Positions 1-9,123 of a stretch of 64,000 nucleotides of DNA are shown here, one piece after another. The first letter of the stretch is position 1, and the number at the start of each line of letters is the position of its first letter. Made by a program: the position numbers and the translations under genes. Source of the DNA: Homalodisca vitripennis (Eukaryota > Arthropoda > Insecta > Hemiptera > Cicadellidae); contig NW_025778976.1 in assembly GCF_021130785.1 (NCBI RefSeq), forward strand, positions 1-64,000, read 5' to 3'. The notes beneath the pieces were generated by a model. That model was not told where the DNA came from. It made no database searches and worked only from the letters and a program-made list of their open reading frames with translations.

Positions 1-604
1 ATAAACGTAATAACATTGATATATTCTACCTAACGACTTCAATGTTTTCCGCCACATGTTCCAAGTTTTCCCTGTATTTACATAACACGATCACGCTGCA
101 AGTTTTATGCGACTCCGAGTTCCCGATCCTCTTCCTTCCATAAACAAATAACTATAGTGAATGCGATAAAAGCGTATTACAACACAATTAATGAGTATTT
201 TTGTCACCATTTAATGGCACTTATTATACTTTATATAAACGTACACGATTCTGAACAAAGTTATGTGATAGTTTCTCTTCAAAGCCAGAACAAACACCAG
301 CTACTGCTAGAAGTTATGATGAGATTTTTGTTTGCTTAATCCTCTAGAAAAAAAGTTGATACACTCGGCTCTGTTTGCTACTCAAGTAATATTCCCTAAC
401 GTTTCTCGTGTCCAAAACTTTCTTTTATCGTCAAATACAGTTTTATTCACATATTTGATCGTTGGGTATAGTTTCTATTCCAATGTGAATAATCGTCGTT
501 CAAATAATTCTCTAACACTTCACTTACGATATTCCATCGAAATTATTTTCAGAAATACTTAAATATTTGTATATGTCAGAATGCAAGTTGATACATTTAT
601 ACTC
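1..604. other. Left flank, no recognisable gene
   Basis: This is AT-rich DNA with only short unrecognised open frames of 60-76 codons, with no conserved motif, repeat or RNA fold that I can see. It is the host flank into which the Polinton was inserted. Confidence 0.5.
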
Positions 605-612
605 GCATGCAA

Positions 613-691
613 GCGCGCGCGCACCACACACACACACACACACACACGCACAACGCACACACACACACACACACACACAATATATATATAA
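613..691. repeat. CA/TA microsatellite at the Polinton left end
   Basis: A CA-rich dinucleotide run ends in a short TA run that touches the inverted terminus. A TA run also borders the other terminus (about 21023-21068). Similarity between the two ends continues through part of these runs (a CAATATATATATA stretch at 678-690 and 21028-21039 reversed), so the exact end of the element lies within them. Confidence 0.9.
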
Positions 692-1150
692 TAGATATGA
701 ATATGCCGGTTCTAGACCACTTTTGGGACTGACAGAAAATCAATGTAAAATACTGTCCATTGAACCATAAACAAATCTAATAAAATCTAACAGGAAAAGC
801 ACGAATGTTAAATAACCGAATCTTTAGCTGTTTTACTGTTCAATGTTTGCTTCTACATTTATAAGCTGTTTTAATGAAAAAAATCAAAAAATCTTAATAA
901 AAAATCTTTATTCTACAAAGTTAATTGTAACACAGTCTTTATCTTTTATAGTCTTCTTTCCAGTAACAATCAAGTGTAATTTTTTCATTTTTGTTTAATT
1001 CTTTAATCTTTTTCTCATCCAAAACAGTCAAAAATCTGTTCGGTAAGTGTACTTTTACAATCTTCCAACTCGGCAATTATTGTAAACCCGAATTTATCTT
1101 TCATTTTCTCCAAATTCAAGATTCTATGTTTCTTCCTTTTCTTCCAATTC
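692..1150 (+). repeat. Polinton left inverted terminus
   Basis: This segment is the reverse complement of 20569-21022 at about 99% identity. I counted one substitution and five single-base differences; all five are an extra base in a homopolymer in this left copy. Similarity continues at a much lower level to about 1217, because a paralogous gene straddles the inner boundary. Confidence 0.95.
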
Positions 1151-1217
1151 ATTTAACTTCTTATACTCTTTAAACTTGCATTCACCAATATCATTTTAAC
1201 TCTTTCAAGAACTCCAT
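908..1217 (-). pseudogene. Left copy of the terminus-encoded gene (frameshifted)
   Basis: This is the counterpart of the intact 102-codon gene at 20500-20808. The C-terminal two thirds lie within the inverted terminus and are nearly identical. The first ~20 codons lie outside it and have diverged (start MEFLKEL here versus MAALLQEL there) while keeping the FKEYKKL.ELEE pattern. Extra bases in homopolymers (near 1055, 1140, 985) break the frame. The product has no function I recognise; it is a small charged protein. The start is chosen because the shared motif TTTTTTCTATTTAAA immediately precedes the ATG. Sharp change of identity inside a gene suggests homogenisation of the termini. Confidence 0.7.
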
Positions 1218-1590
1218 TTTAAATAGAAAAAATTTAAAGACGGAAAAAATGAAATTTGCCTAACAATCACTCGAGAAGTCGGGGAGAATGTGAGTAAAAC
1301 CGCATTCTTTTCACGAGGTTCTTCGTTTAATTTCTCCAAATGTACTATAAAATCATCGAGGATTTCTGGTTCAAAATCATAAACAAATTCAACATCCAGA
1401 TAATGAAAAAAATACAGGTAATATCTTTTCATAATAAACGTGTGTATTTAAACCAACAAACCTAATGTATTCTTTGAAAAGGAAAATAATTTTTTCAACG
1501 GTTCCAAGAGATAAGTAAAAATTTTTATTCTGTTTTCTAAATTCTGTAACAAATTTTGTTTTGTTTCTCACCTCCGTATTGTAATTTCAT
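1205..1590 (-). pseudogene. Unrecognised Polinton gene, frameshifted
   Basis: Two overlapping open stretches (1571-1389 and 1432-1205) read as one gene broken by a frameshift near 1430-1400. The first part is rich in Lys, Phe and Asn (TEFRKQNKNFYLSLGTVEK); the second has an acidic segment (FEPEILDDFIVHLEKLNEE) followed by a hydrophobic tail. I do not recognise a family. It follows the small zinc protein at 1616-1746 on the same strand and precedes the left terminus gene, so it is probably co-oriented with them as an accessory gene. The start is uncertain because no clear ATG with the shared motif is seen. Confidence 0.4.
1218..1237 (-). promoter_or_regulatory. Shared start-site motif before left terminus gene
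   Basis: Reading on the minus strand, AAATTTTTTCTATTTAAA abuts the ATG. It matches the AT-rich TCTA-type motif repeated before other genes of this element. Confidence 0.6.
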
Positions 1591-1615
1591 AAGCAGATTA
1601 TTCAAATGTGTTAGT

Positions 1616-1746
1616 TTATTTTCGAAATTTCTTAGGTTTAGGTCTTTCATACAAAATTAAATTACAATCTCTACAAACGAATCTTTTATCAACAATTTCT
1701 CCTCTATTATAATACACTTGTAACAGTTGGCATTATACTCTTCCAT
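1616..1746 (-). CDS. Small zinc-ribbon protein (one frameshift)
   Basis: A ~43-residue protein begins with an ATG directly preceded by the shared AT-rich motif. A first CxxC pair (NCYKC) and a second (VCRDCN) spaced about 17 residues apart, followed by a basic tail (KPKKFRK), suggest a single zinc ribbon. One indel near 1705 separates the two cysteine pairs into different frames. Zinc ribbons of this size occur repeatedly in this element (5863-6027, 13413-13582). Function is unknown; nucleic-acid binding is an inference from fold type. It is divergent from the plus-strand remnant at 1771. Confidence 0.45.
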
Positions 1747-1770
1747 TTAAACAAAAAGATTTTTTTATAA
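1747..1770. promoter_or_regulatory. Bidirectional start-site motif
   Basis: A 24-bp gap separates two divergent ATGs and reads TTTAAA next to one and TATAA next to the other, with an A5GAT7 core. Each side matches the T-run plus TAAATGG pattern used at other gene starts. Confidence 0.5.
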
Positions 1771-2042
1771 ATGGAGATTATGGAACTAAGTTCTGCCGAG
1801 ATATAAATTTTTCAGCGCAAATGTTTATGTTTATATTTCAACTACCGAGATAAAGAGAAATGATTTTATTTTTATTATTCAACTATTTAGGATATTTTGT
1901 CTATAGATTACAAAGATTATTCCGGAAGAAATCGAGATTTTTCATCAGCGAAAGAGTATATTTTTGAAGTTTTAGAAGGAATGAAAGAGAATAATATGAA
2001 ATTTAGCAAATTATTTTTCTTAAATAAAAAACTTTTCTACTA
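1771..2042 (+). pseudogene. Plus-strand gene remnant, unrecognised
   Basis: An ATG at 1771 follows the shared motif but the frame closes after 11 codons. A later open stretch from 1891 to the stop at 2042 encodes about 50 residues (containing DYKDYSGRNRDFSSAKEY) that looks protein-like, acidic and helical. The intervening 90 bp contain several stops, so the gene is either degraded or a different start is used. I recognise no family. Confidence 0.3.
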
Positions 2043-2059
2043 AATAGTCACCAAACAAC

Positions 2060-2668
2060 ATGAACTCTCCAAAATCACTTCAGTTTCTAGCATTTAAAGA
2101 ACTTACCACAGGAAATAGTTATAAAGACTTCTTTGAATTACCTAAATATGTTAAACAAATGTTGATATTTTCCTTCAAGTGAAAACGAATCCTTAAATGA
2201 AAAACGAATTCAGAGAACTTTTAAGTACTAAAAAGTGTTCAATGCAATTTATTACAGACAACTTAGATAGTATAAATATGTTAAATGTAATAGGAGATTT
2301 TAAATTAAATAATAGAAAAATAAGAAAAATATTCCGATTTTTACAAAATAAACTAAAACACCAACAATCTGACATTTTTTCATCGCTTTTATGCTAAATT
2401 TCATTGTTTATTTGTTGGAATATTAAGAAGTCAAAGGAATATCTACACAAGCCAGTTTTTTTAACAAGTCTTTGTAAACAACAAGATTTATCAAAGGAAT
2501 TTATAAGAGATCACGCTTTTGTTGTAGATTGGGATAAATTGTATGGAAAAAACATTTACGAAACAGATATATTGTGTGTGTGTGATTTCTGACGAAGAAA
2601 AGAGAAACGTTTGTCATTCAGCAATTCAATACGATATAATGAAAGACATACAAAATGAGTGTTGTTAG
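2060..2668 (+). pseudogene. Plus-strand gene with helical LS..FI repeats, frameshifted
   Basis: Three successive open stretches (2060-2181, 2197-2397 and 2404-2592) plus a short tail to about 2668 appear to be one gene broken by indels. The third part contains DLSKEFIRDHAFVVDWDKL, which matches the pattern LSxxFIx(6-8)VDWxxI seen repeatedly in the protein at 5455-5853. A TTTTCTACTAAATAG motif lies just upstream of 2060. The function is not known. It may be a paralogue of the 5455-5853 gene on the opposite strand. Confidence 0.4.
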
Positions 2669-2748
2669 TGTGCGTGTTTTTGCGATATCTACTTAACTTC
2701 TAAGAAATTGGGAATGGGAGAAGAAAGAAAGGTATCATATATTTTATT

Positions 2749-3165
2749 TCAATCAACTGTAGATTTGTGACGTCTGCTGTGAGCGTTTGTACCACTAACG
2801 CTTGACCTCGAATCTCATTTTATTGAAACATGTGAGAGGCGTTTGTGTCACTAACTATGACGTAGGCGTTACCACTAGGAACGCGGTGACCTCGACTGTT
2901 TTGTTTTCACTAACTATGACGTAGGCGTTACCACTAGGAACGCGGTGACCTCGACTGTTTGTTTCACTAACTATGACGTAGGCGTTACCACTAGGAACGC
3001 GGTGACCTCGACTGTTTGTTTCACTAACTATGACGTAGGCGTTACCACTAGGAACGCGGTGACCTCGAATCTCATTTTATTTAAACATGTGAGAGGCGTT
3101 TGTGTCACTAACTATGACGTAGGCGTTACCCACTAGGAACGCGGTGACCTTGATACTTTTCGTCG
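2749..3165. repeat. 57-bp tandem repeat with 84-bp variants
   Basis: Copies of CTAACTATGACGTAGGCG start at about 2851, 2910, 2967, 3024 and 3108. The spacing is 57-59 bp in the middle and about 84 bp at the last step, where an extra AATCTCATTTTATT..ACATGTGAGAGG segment is present. The open frame across it is a consequence of the period being a multiple of three. It sits inside the Polinton between the left accessory genes and the capsid gene. Confidence 0.9.
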
Positions 3166-4122
3166 TACAATTCATCACTTTACATCACTATTTTCACACA
3201 ATGTTTTATCACAGTTTAGAATGTCTACACAAATTCACAATCTTATTGTAATGTCTTTCTTCGAGTCCCAAATATAAAAGTAACTTATAAAATATAATAA
3301 CACTATGAATGGCAACGCCCAGTGGAACACTTCACTTCACTTTTAACAAGAAACACAGAACATCACACAATCTTTCTTACTTCATATAAAGTCCATATCT
3401 TCTTTCTTCAACTTGCAAATACATTAGAATCTTCTAAATTAATGATATATCTTGTTAAATTTCGTTAAAATAGAGGAGGATCACACATGGCTAGCTATAC
3501 GTGGCCAACACCCAGCAAGAGATGAAGACGAGATGTAGTGTTACCAACATGTTAAAATGAAATGTCTCAATTCCCTAGAACTGTTATAGTTTCCAATGTA
3601 TATTAAATAAGTATATATCAATATTTCTTTCAAACCTTGTTGTTCAAAAAACCACTCAACCGATTTTAATGAAATTTTGGTACACATATAGTAAATACTT
3701 AACTCTTTCGACTTAACTTATCCATAAGGGTGAAATCATCCCCTATTTCTTAATATTCATAAAAAAATAAAAAAAATTATCAGAAAAATCTGAAAACTTC
3801 AAAAACAAGCGAGTTCAACTTAAAATTTCATGAAAATAACAAAATTTTCAAAAACTACCCCAATCATCCCTTATCTTAAAACTCTTATATCTCGAGAACT
3901 ATTGGAGCTTTTTTGCTGAAATTTGGTATATAGGATCAGTAAATATTAAAGTATTTTTTTTAAAATCATAACTTCCGGTCCATGACCTTGAAATAGTTTT
4001 TTTTTCCTAATATCATCCCTATTTTTCAAATTTTTTTTTAATGCAATTTAAAATGTATACTTTTATCAATGTCTTTAACAATTCTGTAAAGTTTTAAAAC
4101 TATCCGACGAATAACGCGATTT
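3166..4122. other. Non-coding stretch inside the Polinton
   Basis: I see no gene in this stretch. Around 3630-4110 there is a degenerate AT-rich segment with phrases such as ACCGATTTTAATGAAATTTTGG and ATCATCCC repeated loosely. It could be a decayed coding or repeat insertion; nothing in it supports a specific call. Confidence 0.4.
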
Positions 4123-5320
4123 TTACTGAATTTCTCTAATATCGTTCTTAATCACATCATAGGCTAAAAATTTCTCAGAGACAACAACAACATAACAAAT
4201 CGCGTTTGTAACAGCTTTTTGAAAATCCATATTGATAATTATATCGTTCTTTGAACCAGAAATATTTGTCAAACTCTTTGTTGTATCAATGACATAAATA
4301 GGTCTATTCGCTAAAAATTCTTTAGGATTGTAATACATTTCCTTATTATTACAGTAAACTTTCTTAAAATCTTGATACATCTGATACATGATTCTGAAAA
4401 GACCTCCGGAAATGTTTAAATTTTGTAATTCATCTGGATAATAAGAACCGTTCAATTTTACTCTGATATTTTTTACATCCAAACTATCAAACTTTGAAGG
4501 ATTTTTTTCTTGATTATTCTGTCTATCTGTTTGAAAACCTATGATAACGAACTTGGGATTGAAGATATTTCTATAAATATTTGTGATATCGAACGAATAA
4601 GTTGTTCCGGAAATACCTTTTTGTTCAATACATTGCCAATCTAGAAAATTAAACATAATGTTTTGACTTTTTGTAATTTCATCAATCAACCTTATTTTAC
4701 TCGTGATTTTATAATCAATCATTGGAACTCTAATAAAAAAATCTGTAATTGTTATTTTTTCCATCAACAGGCATAACATTTCCAGTTGCAGTCTTCAGAA
4801 TCACATCATCGTCTTCTGCTCTTATAAAACTTAGATAAAATCCTCCTTTATAGAACGGAAATAGTAACATTTTCAAAAAATCCTAATCCAAAATGAGATA
4901 AATTTCCAGCTGCTTCAAAAACACCAAATTTAAAATCTGATTCAAAGCCATTAGAAGTTTGAGAAATAACATCACTTTTTGAATACGAAATAGTTTCCTT
5001 TAATTGTGCTTAATTGGCCACAGTTTTTCGACTTCTTCTATCAATTTATTGTGTTTTCTTACTTCAATCTTAGAAAATAAAAACGGTATAAAATTATCGA
5101 TTAATCTAACATTATCAGTTCCAAGATATGCTTGACCATCTTGTTTTGTTAAAGTTCCAGAAATATAAAACTGGAAGTTAGACGAGCAAAAGTTATCTCC
5201 AAAATCAATATTAAACTCAGTTCTTTTATTCGGTTCATTCAAATGTTGTTTACTAATTGGATAGAAATTTTTAAACTCCGCCCTTTCAATATCACTAGCA
5301 TATTTTCTGTAGTCCGCCAT
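4123..5320 (-). CDS. Polinton major capsid protein (double jelly-roll), frameshifted
   Basis: This is the hexon-like major capsid protein that would build the icosahedral shell. The N-terminal part (5320-5000) carries the family pattern of a short leader, DNVRLIDNFIPFLFSKIEVRKH and an IEEVEKL segment. The C-terminal part (4779-4123) contains the characteristic NPKFVIIGFQTDRQNN, DVKNIRVKLNG.YYP and a MYQMYQDFKK segment. The ~220 bp between them are also capsid-like (FGVFEAAGNLSHFGLGFF) but read in other frames because of single-base indels near 5010, 4870 and 4760, the last two in homopolymers. Total length is about 395 residues, near the short end of the family. The ATG is preceded by AAATTTTCTCTTATTAA. 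Assignment is by recognisable family phrases. Confidence 0.85.
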
Positions 5321-5339
5321 TTAATAAGAGAAAATTTAG
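5321..5339 (-). promoter_or_regulatory. Start-site motif before capsid gene
   Basis: The minus strand reads CTAAATTTTCTCTTATTAA directly before ATGGCG. It is a variant of the shared motif with TCTTA instead of TCTA. Confidence 0.6.
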
Positions 5340-5454
5340 AAATTTTAAAACATCATGTATAAGAAAGATATCATTTTTTTCATCGATCTAATGTACGTTT
5401 TTATAAGAAAAGATATAAATTTTAGTAAAATAATTAAAAAGATTAGAGTCATTT
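5340..5454. other. Short spacer between capsid and upstream gene
   Basis: This AT-rich spacer of ~115 bp separates the stop of the gene at 5455 from the capsid start motif. Nothing else is visible. Confidence 0.4.
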
Positions 5455-5853
5455 TTAATGATCTACTTCGTCATATTCAGGATTCTCTTCCTTAAATTTT
5501 GCGATCTCGGTCACATATTTCAATAAAATTTGCACAGGATAGTAACCGCTATCTATAATATTGTTCCAATCAACTGTATCTTTATTTTCATCCAAAAACT
5601 TTATACTCAAGTGTTGATAGAGACAAAGAACAGACATATGATCTTTTAATTGATAATGTATATTTTCTTGAATGAACTCTGATGATAAAGTTTGATATTT
5701 AGCAATGTTATACCAATTCAATTTGTTTACGTATAATCTCATCATATCTTCGGATAATTCATATTTTTGAGAAACGTCATCCCAATGTTCTTTTTTCAAA
5801 TCTCTTTCGTGTTGCATGATAAAAAGATCGAAAGCACTGTAATGTCCCGCCAT
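5455..5853 (-). CDS. Helical-repeat protein of unknown function, intact
   Basis: An intact 132-codon frame encodes a protein with at least three degenerate helical repeats of the form LSxx(F/M)(I/L)..(L/V)(N/D)Wxx(I/L): LSEDMMRLYVNKLNWYNI near residue 32, LSSEFIQENIHYQL near 56 and LSIKFLDENKDTVDWNNI near 82. An acidic C-terminus follows. The start ATG lies eight bases after a CCTAATAAATA motif. It sits between a zinc-ribbon gene and the capsid gene, so a structural or assembly role is possible, but that is inference only. A related repeat occurs in the broken plus-strand gene at 2060-2668. I do not recognise a named family. Confidence 0.6.
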   Translation of the reverse strand: MAGHYSAFDLFIMQHERDLKKEHWDDVSQKYELSEDMMRLYVNKLNWYNIAKYQTLSSEFIQENIHYQLKDHMSVLCLYQHLSIKFLDENKDTVDWNNIIDSGYYPVQILLKYVTEIAKFKEENPEYDEVDH

Positions 5854-5877
5854 CTCTATTTATTAGGAAAAAAATTT
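5854..5877 (-). promoter_or_regulatory. Start-site motif (CCTA type)
   Basis: The minus strand reads GAAATTTTTTTCCTAATAAATAGAG before ATGG. This is the CCTA variant also seen before 6027 and 9123. Confidence 0.55.
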
Positions 5878-6027
5878 CAAAATCAAGTTTTTAAAAAATT
5901 GACTCTTTTTTGAGTTACATTCAGCACATTTTCCCGAAATTCTTTTAACTCCATTGATATTTGCATAGTATTTTATATCATTTGTTTCAGTTTTTGCCTT
6001 ACACCTCACACAATATATGAGCGCCAT
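5863..6027 (-). CDS. Zinc-ribbon protein, DUF5679-like, intact
   Basis: A 54-codon intact gene starts with MALIYCVRCKAKTE and has a second pair KCAECNSKK about 30 residues later. The middle contains NGVKRISGKC, matching the small zinc-ribbon family in which YCVKCKKK..KNGR.A.KG.C..CG is typical (DUF5679-like), widespread in large DNA viruses and Polintons. The C-terminus is hydrophobic and basic. The gene overlaps the promoter motif of the downstream gene at 5853. The ATG follows TTTTCCCTAAATAA. A second, diverged member lies at 13413-13582. The role is unknown; nucleic-acid or protein binding is plausible. Confidence 0.65.
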   Translation of the reverse strand: MALIYCVRCKAKTETNDIKYYANINGVKRISGKCAECNSKKSQFFKNLILKFFS

Positions 6028-6046
6028 TTATTTAGGGAAAATTTAT
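6028..6046 (-). promoter_or_regulatory. Start-site motif (CCTA type)
   Basis: The minus strand reads ATAAATTTTCCCTAAATAA immediately before ATGGCGC. Confidence 0.6.
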
Positions 6047-6047
6047 C

Positions 6048-6779
6048 GTGCATAAAACCCTACGCGAATACCTATTTCAGTAAGATCTTCCTCCATATTA
6101 TTAAGTTTTTTTTTTCTAATTTTTGAAATTTGACAGCATAAGAATCATTGTATTCAACAAATTTATGACCAATATTCTCAAAAGTTTTCGTAGCATCTAA
6201 ACTAAACTTATCAAAAGACTCTTTAAAATTAGTAAGTTTTTCATTAATTTCACCAACATCGTCTACTGATCTTCTATTTCTGGCTTCTAACTTGTCATAG
6301 ACTTCTGTTGTAAAATCTTTAACATGCTGTTTATGATTCTCGTAATTTTGTTTTAGTTCATTAAACATTTTAATAGGATCTTCTAATTGAATCATTACAA
6401 CAACATCAAATGGATTAATTCCTTTACTAACACCGCTAATTCTTTTTCCTTTAAAATCTAAGGCATTTTTAACATTCGGATCATGTAAATCAACAATATC
6501 GATGTTTTCTGATAATTTTAGAGGTTTTAAAATTTGTTCTTTAACAACAACATCATGTTTGTCAATACCAGGTCGAACACCGACAATTCTTTTTTTATTA
6601 GCCAAACTAACATAATTCTTTTCAACTTTGATCGCTTCAGTAATTTCATCAGCTTTTTCGATGTGAGACATTAAATTGGTAAATAATTTTTTTACACCAT
6701 CATCAACTTCTTTTTCCAATGTTTTTATTTTATCAGCAACTTCATTTGAACTCATGAAATTTGCAAGTTTTGTTATCAT
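6048..6779 (-). CDS. Fibre-like coiled-coil protein
   Basis: This gene has an open frame of 235 codons from 6779 to 6072. Two copies of a fibre-type turn motif are visible, KKRIVGVRPGIDKHDVVV near residue 61 and GKRISGVSKGINPFDVVV near residue 110. They resemble the KRI..V..P...DAV.K repeats of phage and viral tail or fibre proteins. Heptad-like helical segments flank them. Near the C-terminus a ten-A run at about 6108-6117 shifts the frame; in the neighbouring frame the protein would end about 20 residues later, close to 6048 and against the next gene's start motif. A role in host attachment is inferred from repeats and from the structural cluster around it. Confidence 0.5.
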
Positions 6780-6787
6780 ATTCTGCT

Positions 6788-6957
6788 TTAAAAATCTTCA
6801 ATCTCGACAGCAAACATATCTGAATCTGGAAGGTTTTGTAATACATTTTCTAACTTGTTATCAAACTCATTTCTCAAACTATCAAAATTCAAACTATTAT
6901 CTACATTTTGAATTAATTTGTGTTCCAAATACGTCAAAAATATTTTGTGAATCCATA
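6788..6957 (-). CDS. Small acidic protein, one frameshift, unrecognised
   Basis: A ~56-residue frame begins at ATGGATTC and ends at 6788, with one indel about 40 bases in, near a run of A/T. The C-terminal two thirds are acidic and hydrophobic (NLPDSDMFAVEIEDF). It overlaps the 3' end of the protease gene by about 24 bp and is followed at once by the fibre-like gene. I recognise no family. The short length and the overlap make it uncertain. Confidence 0.3.
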
Positions 6958-7372
6958 TTTATTAAGCAATAATTTGTTAACAACTTCTTTAAAATCTTTA
7001 CCAGTACTCAGTTCATTCAAAACAAAAACACATAAATGACCACAAATTTGGGGGATCTTTATAGTCTTGAATCTGAGAATCATTGTAGTAGACGCTTGAT
7101 TTTTTCAAATATTTAATCAATTCTATAGGTGGTTTGTCCTCAATTCTTCCATACGAATCAAAATAACAGGCATTCTTATCATTCTTATAATAACAAACCC
7201 AATGCGTTCCCACTTCCCATAATCGAGTCTAAATTCACAATTCCACATTCAAATTTCTTAACTTTTTCAGGTAATGTATCGCGCATAAAAATTCCTCTAA
7301 AATGTTTAATGTTTTTGCAGATTTCTTCCAATTCTCCGAATGTTAAGGGTTCAAATTTTTTTTCCGATGTTT
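6934..7372 (-). CDS. Adenain-like cysteine protease, frameshifted
   Basis: This is the virion maturation protease of the Polinton/adenovirus type (C5-like). In order I see FRGIFMRDTLP (about 7300-7268), GTHWVCYYKN with the catalytic His (about 7213), CYFDSYG with the acidic residue, and a C-terminal segment in which the nucleophile Cys lies in a GHLCVF context at about 7040. That last segment reads in a different frame from the preceding one, because of a run of five C near 7050; a further indel lies near 7220. No independent ATG is obvious: the frame is continuous upstream with the end of the 7351-7800 gene if one base is ignored in an eight-T run. Length of ~145 residues is a little short for the family. 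Confidence 0.78.
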
Positions 7373-7800
7373 GATTTCACGTAATTCAAAGTTTTTTCAT
7401 CTAATCCAGATCCTGTAACATCTTCCAACTCTTTATCTAACCAATTTAAAATGTTTCGAACAATAGGAATCACATCTTTTTTAACGATTGGAGCAGCTTT
7501 ACGAACATAAGGAACAACATTTTTAACAACTGGAATATTTTCTCCAAAATCTAATAAATCTTTCAAAAGTCCACCATTTTTAAGTTCTTTCAACTGATTA
7601 TAAGAAAATTCTATTCTGGTTCCTTTATTGTTTTTCTTATGTTTTTCGAGTTTATTGTATTGTCTATTTGTTAAAAATATCTTATCTTCGCCATTTTTTA
7701 GTTGATCTATTTTAAATTGAATACTAACGGGTATTTTCTTCTTAAAAGCGGATTTTATTTTTTCTTTCTGATTTTTGCTGAAATTTACATTCACCTCCAT
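7351..7800 (-). CDS. Basic virion protein with hydrophobic C-terminal segment
   Basis: A 149-codon intact frame. The N-terminal half is highly basic with alternating segments (VSIQFKIDQLKNGEDKIFLT, RIEFSYNQLKELKNGG), a pattern common to Polinton/adintovirus proteins compared with adenovirus core or membrane-active proteins. From residue 95 there is an amphipathic or hydrophobic stretch (IPVVKNVVPYVRKAAPIV). A GSGL sequence near residue 130 resembles adenain-type cleavage contexts. It lies directly between the phospholipase protein and the protease. The frame stops at an eight-A run; in the neighbouring frame it runs into the protease, so a fused precursor is possible. The family name is uncertain. 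Confidence 0.5.
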   Translation of the reverse strand: MEVNVNFSKNQKEKIKSAFKKKIPVSIQFKIDQLKNGEDKIFLTNRQYNKLEKHKKNNKGTRIEFSYNQLKELKNGGLLKDLLDFGENIPVVKNVVPYVRKAAPIVKKDVIPIVRNILNWLDKELEDVTGSGLDEKTLNYVKSNIGKKI

Positions 7801-7818
7801 TTATATAGTTAAAATTTC
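7801..7818 (-). promoter_or_regulatory. Start-site motif before virion protein gene
   Basis: The minus strand reads GAAATTTTAACTATATAA just before ATGGAG, with an ACTATATAA form of the shared motif. It overlaps the stop codon of the upstream gene. Confidence 0.55.
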
Positions 7819-9123
7819 AAGTTCTCTTCGATTCCCATTCCTAGTTTTCTCTTCAAAAACATTGCTCCAGCTGTTGGAAGCGCAACAAATCTTTCACCTA
7901 AACTAGCATCTTTTGATAAAAATCTATCCATTGCCTTATCTTGCAAAACTTTATCTGCGATATGTCTGGAATTTGTGTCTCTATGTTTTGCATAAAAAAA
8001 TATCGTGTTCCATAGCAGCTTGATCTAATTTATTTATACCAGGATCTCCTCTTTTTAGTCTTTTTTTTTCGAGTTTTGTGCCAGGCCCCAGATACTGATA
8101 AGTTGGTACGTGTAATTCAAAAGGTAAATTGTTGATAAAATCATTCAAAAGTCCACTACCCTCAATCATAGATGAACTTATTGCCGGCAAAACTCGTTTT
8201 AAATATTTAATTCCATCAGGTTTTTTCAATCATTTCATCAAGTTTGTTCGAAATAAAATCTTTAATCGCTTTCTTTTCGTTCAAAAAATTGTTGTTTCCA
8301 GCCTTTTCTTGAGCATAAATATAATTAATAATTCCATCGAGTTTTGTCAAATCGTCGATATATCTGTATTCAATCTTATTATCACTGTATTTTCTCACAC
8401 CTGATCCTTCGATTCTTTTTTCCCAAATTGGTTTAATCAAATTGAGATATTTTTTTACCTTTACTTGACTTTGGTTTCTTAGTAGATGGATCATTATTTT
8501 TGTAAATTGAATCAGATTTCCATAAAATTTCAGTATACTTTTTCAAGTCTTCTTCAGAATATAAACCGTCTTTTGGAACATCAGTGCCTGTTAATAATCT
8601 CCCATAAACCTTGAGTTCCTTCATATGTTTTTTCATTAATAATGATATCATTATGCTCAAAATTCACGGGCAAATTTCCAATCATAAAACTTTTCTTTTT
8701 TCTGTCCCAATACAAACCAAATTTATCATCCTTTGCTCTAGGAAGAAATTTTTTACCAATTTCACCAATTATTATATCCGTTGTTCCAGGACTTATTGGT
8801 TCAACTATGGTAGAGTCTTCAATGATTCGAGGTCTAAATGGTGTTGAAGATGGTAATTTTGGCAATTCAAACTCAGATTCTGGTATCGAAATATCAGCAA
8901 ATTGTCGTACAACTGGAACCAAATTCATCAAATTTTGATTATCGCTTAAAACATTTTCAATTTTGCCCTCAACATTTTTTATTGCAGATGTTACAGGTTG
9001 ATTAATTTTTTGAATAAATTCTTGTTCTTTTTCATCAATTCGAATCTGTTCTTTAAATTCTTTGATTAATTTCTTTTCTATTTGATCAAGTTTTTTTGCT
9101 TCTTCTGAAGTTACGTTCGCCAT
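7809..9123 (-). CDS. Capsid-associated protein with phospholipase A2 domain, frameshifted
   Basis: This gene of about 438 codons starts at MANVTSEEAKK. Residues 1-90 are a charged coiled coil. A conserved middle follows (LYWDRKKKSFMIGNLPVNF, then YEGTQGLWE near 170 and SSKGKK near 210). From about residue 340 there is a parvovirus-type phospholipase A2 domain: calcium loop YLGPGT, RGDPGINKLD and the catalytic pair in AMEHDIF. In parvoviruses this domain helps breach endosomal membranes; the same fold is known in some Polinton/adintovirus capsid genes. The tail continues (about 7980-7811) and ends MGIEENLKF. Frame breaks occur near 8585, 8450, 8225 and 8000, mostly in homopolymers. The start is preceded by AAAATTTTCCTAAATAA. 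Confidence 0.75.

Noticed and set aside
2945..3136. 63-codon frame with repeated CFTNYDVGVTTRNAVTS
   Set aside because: It is the 57-bp tandem repeat read in one frame; it crosses the array with no start or stop of its own meaning.
3630..4110. Possible decayed gene or helitron-like repeat
   Set aside because: AT-rich text with loosely repeated phrases but no coding motif, terminal structure or target site.
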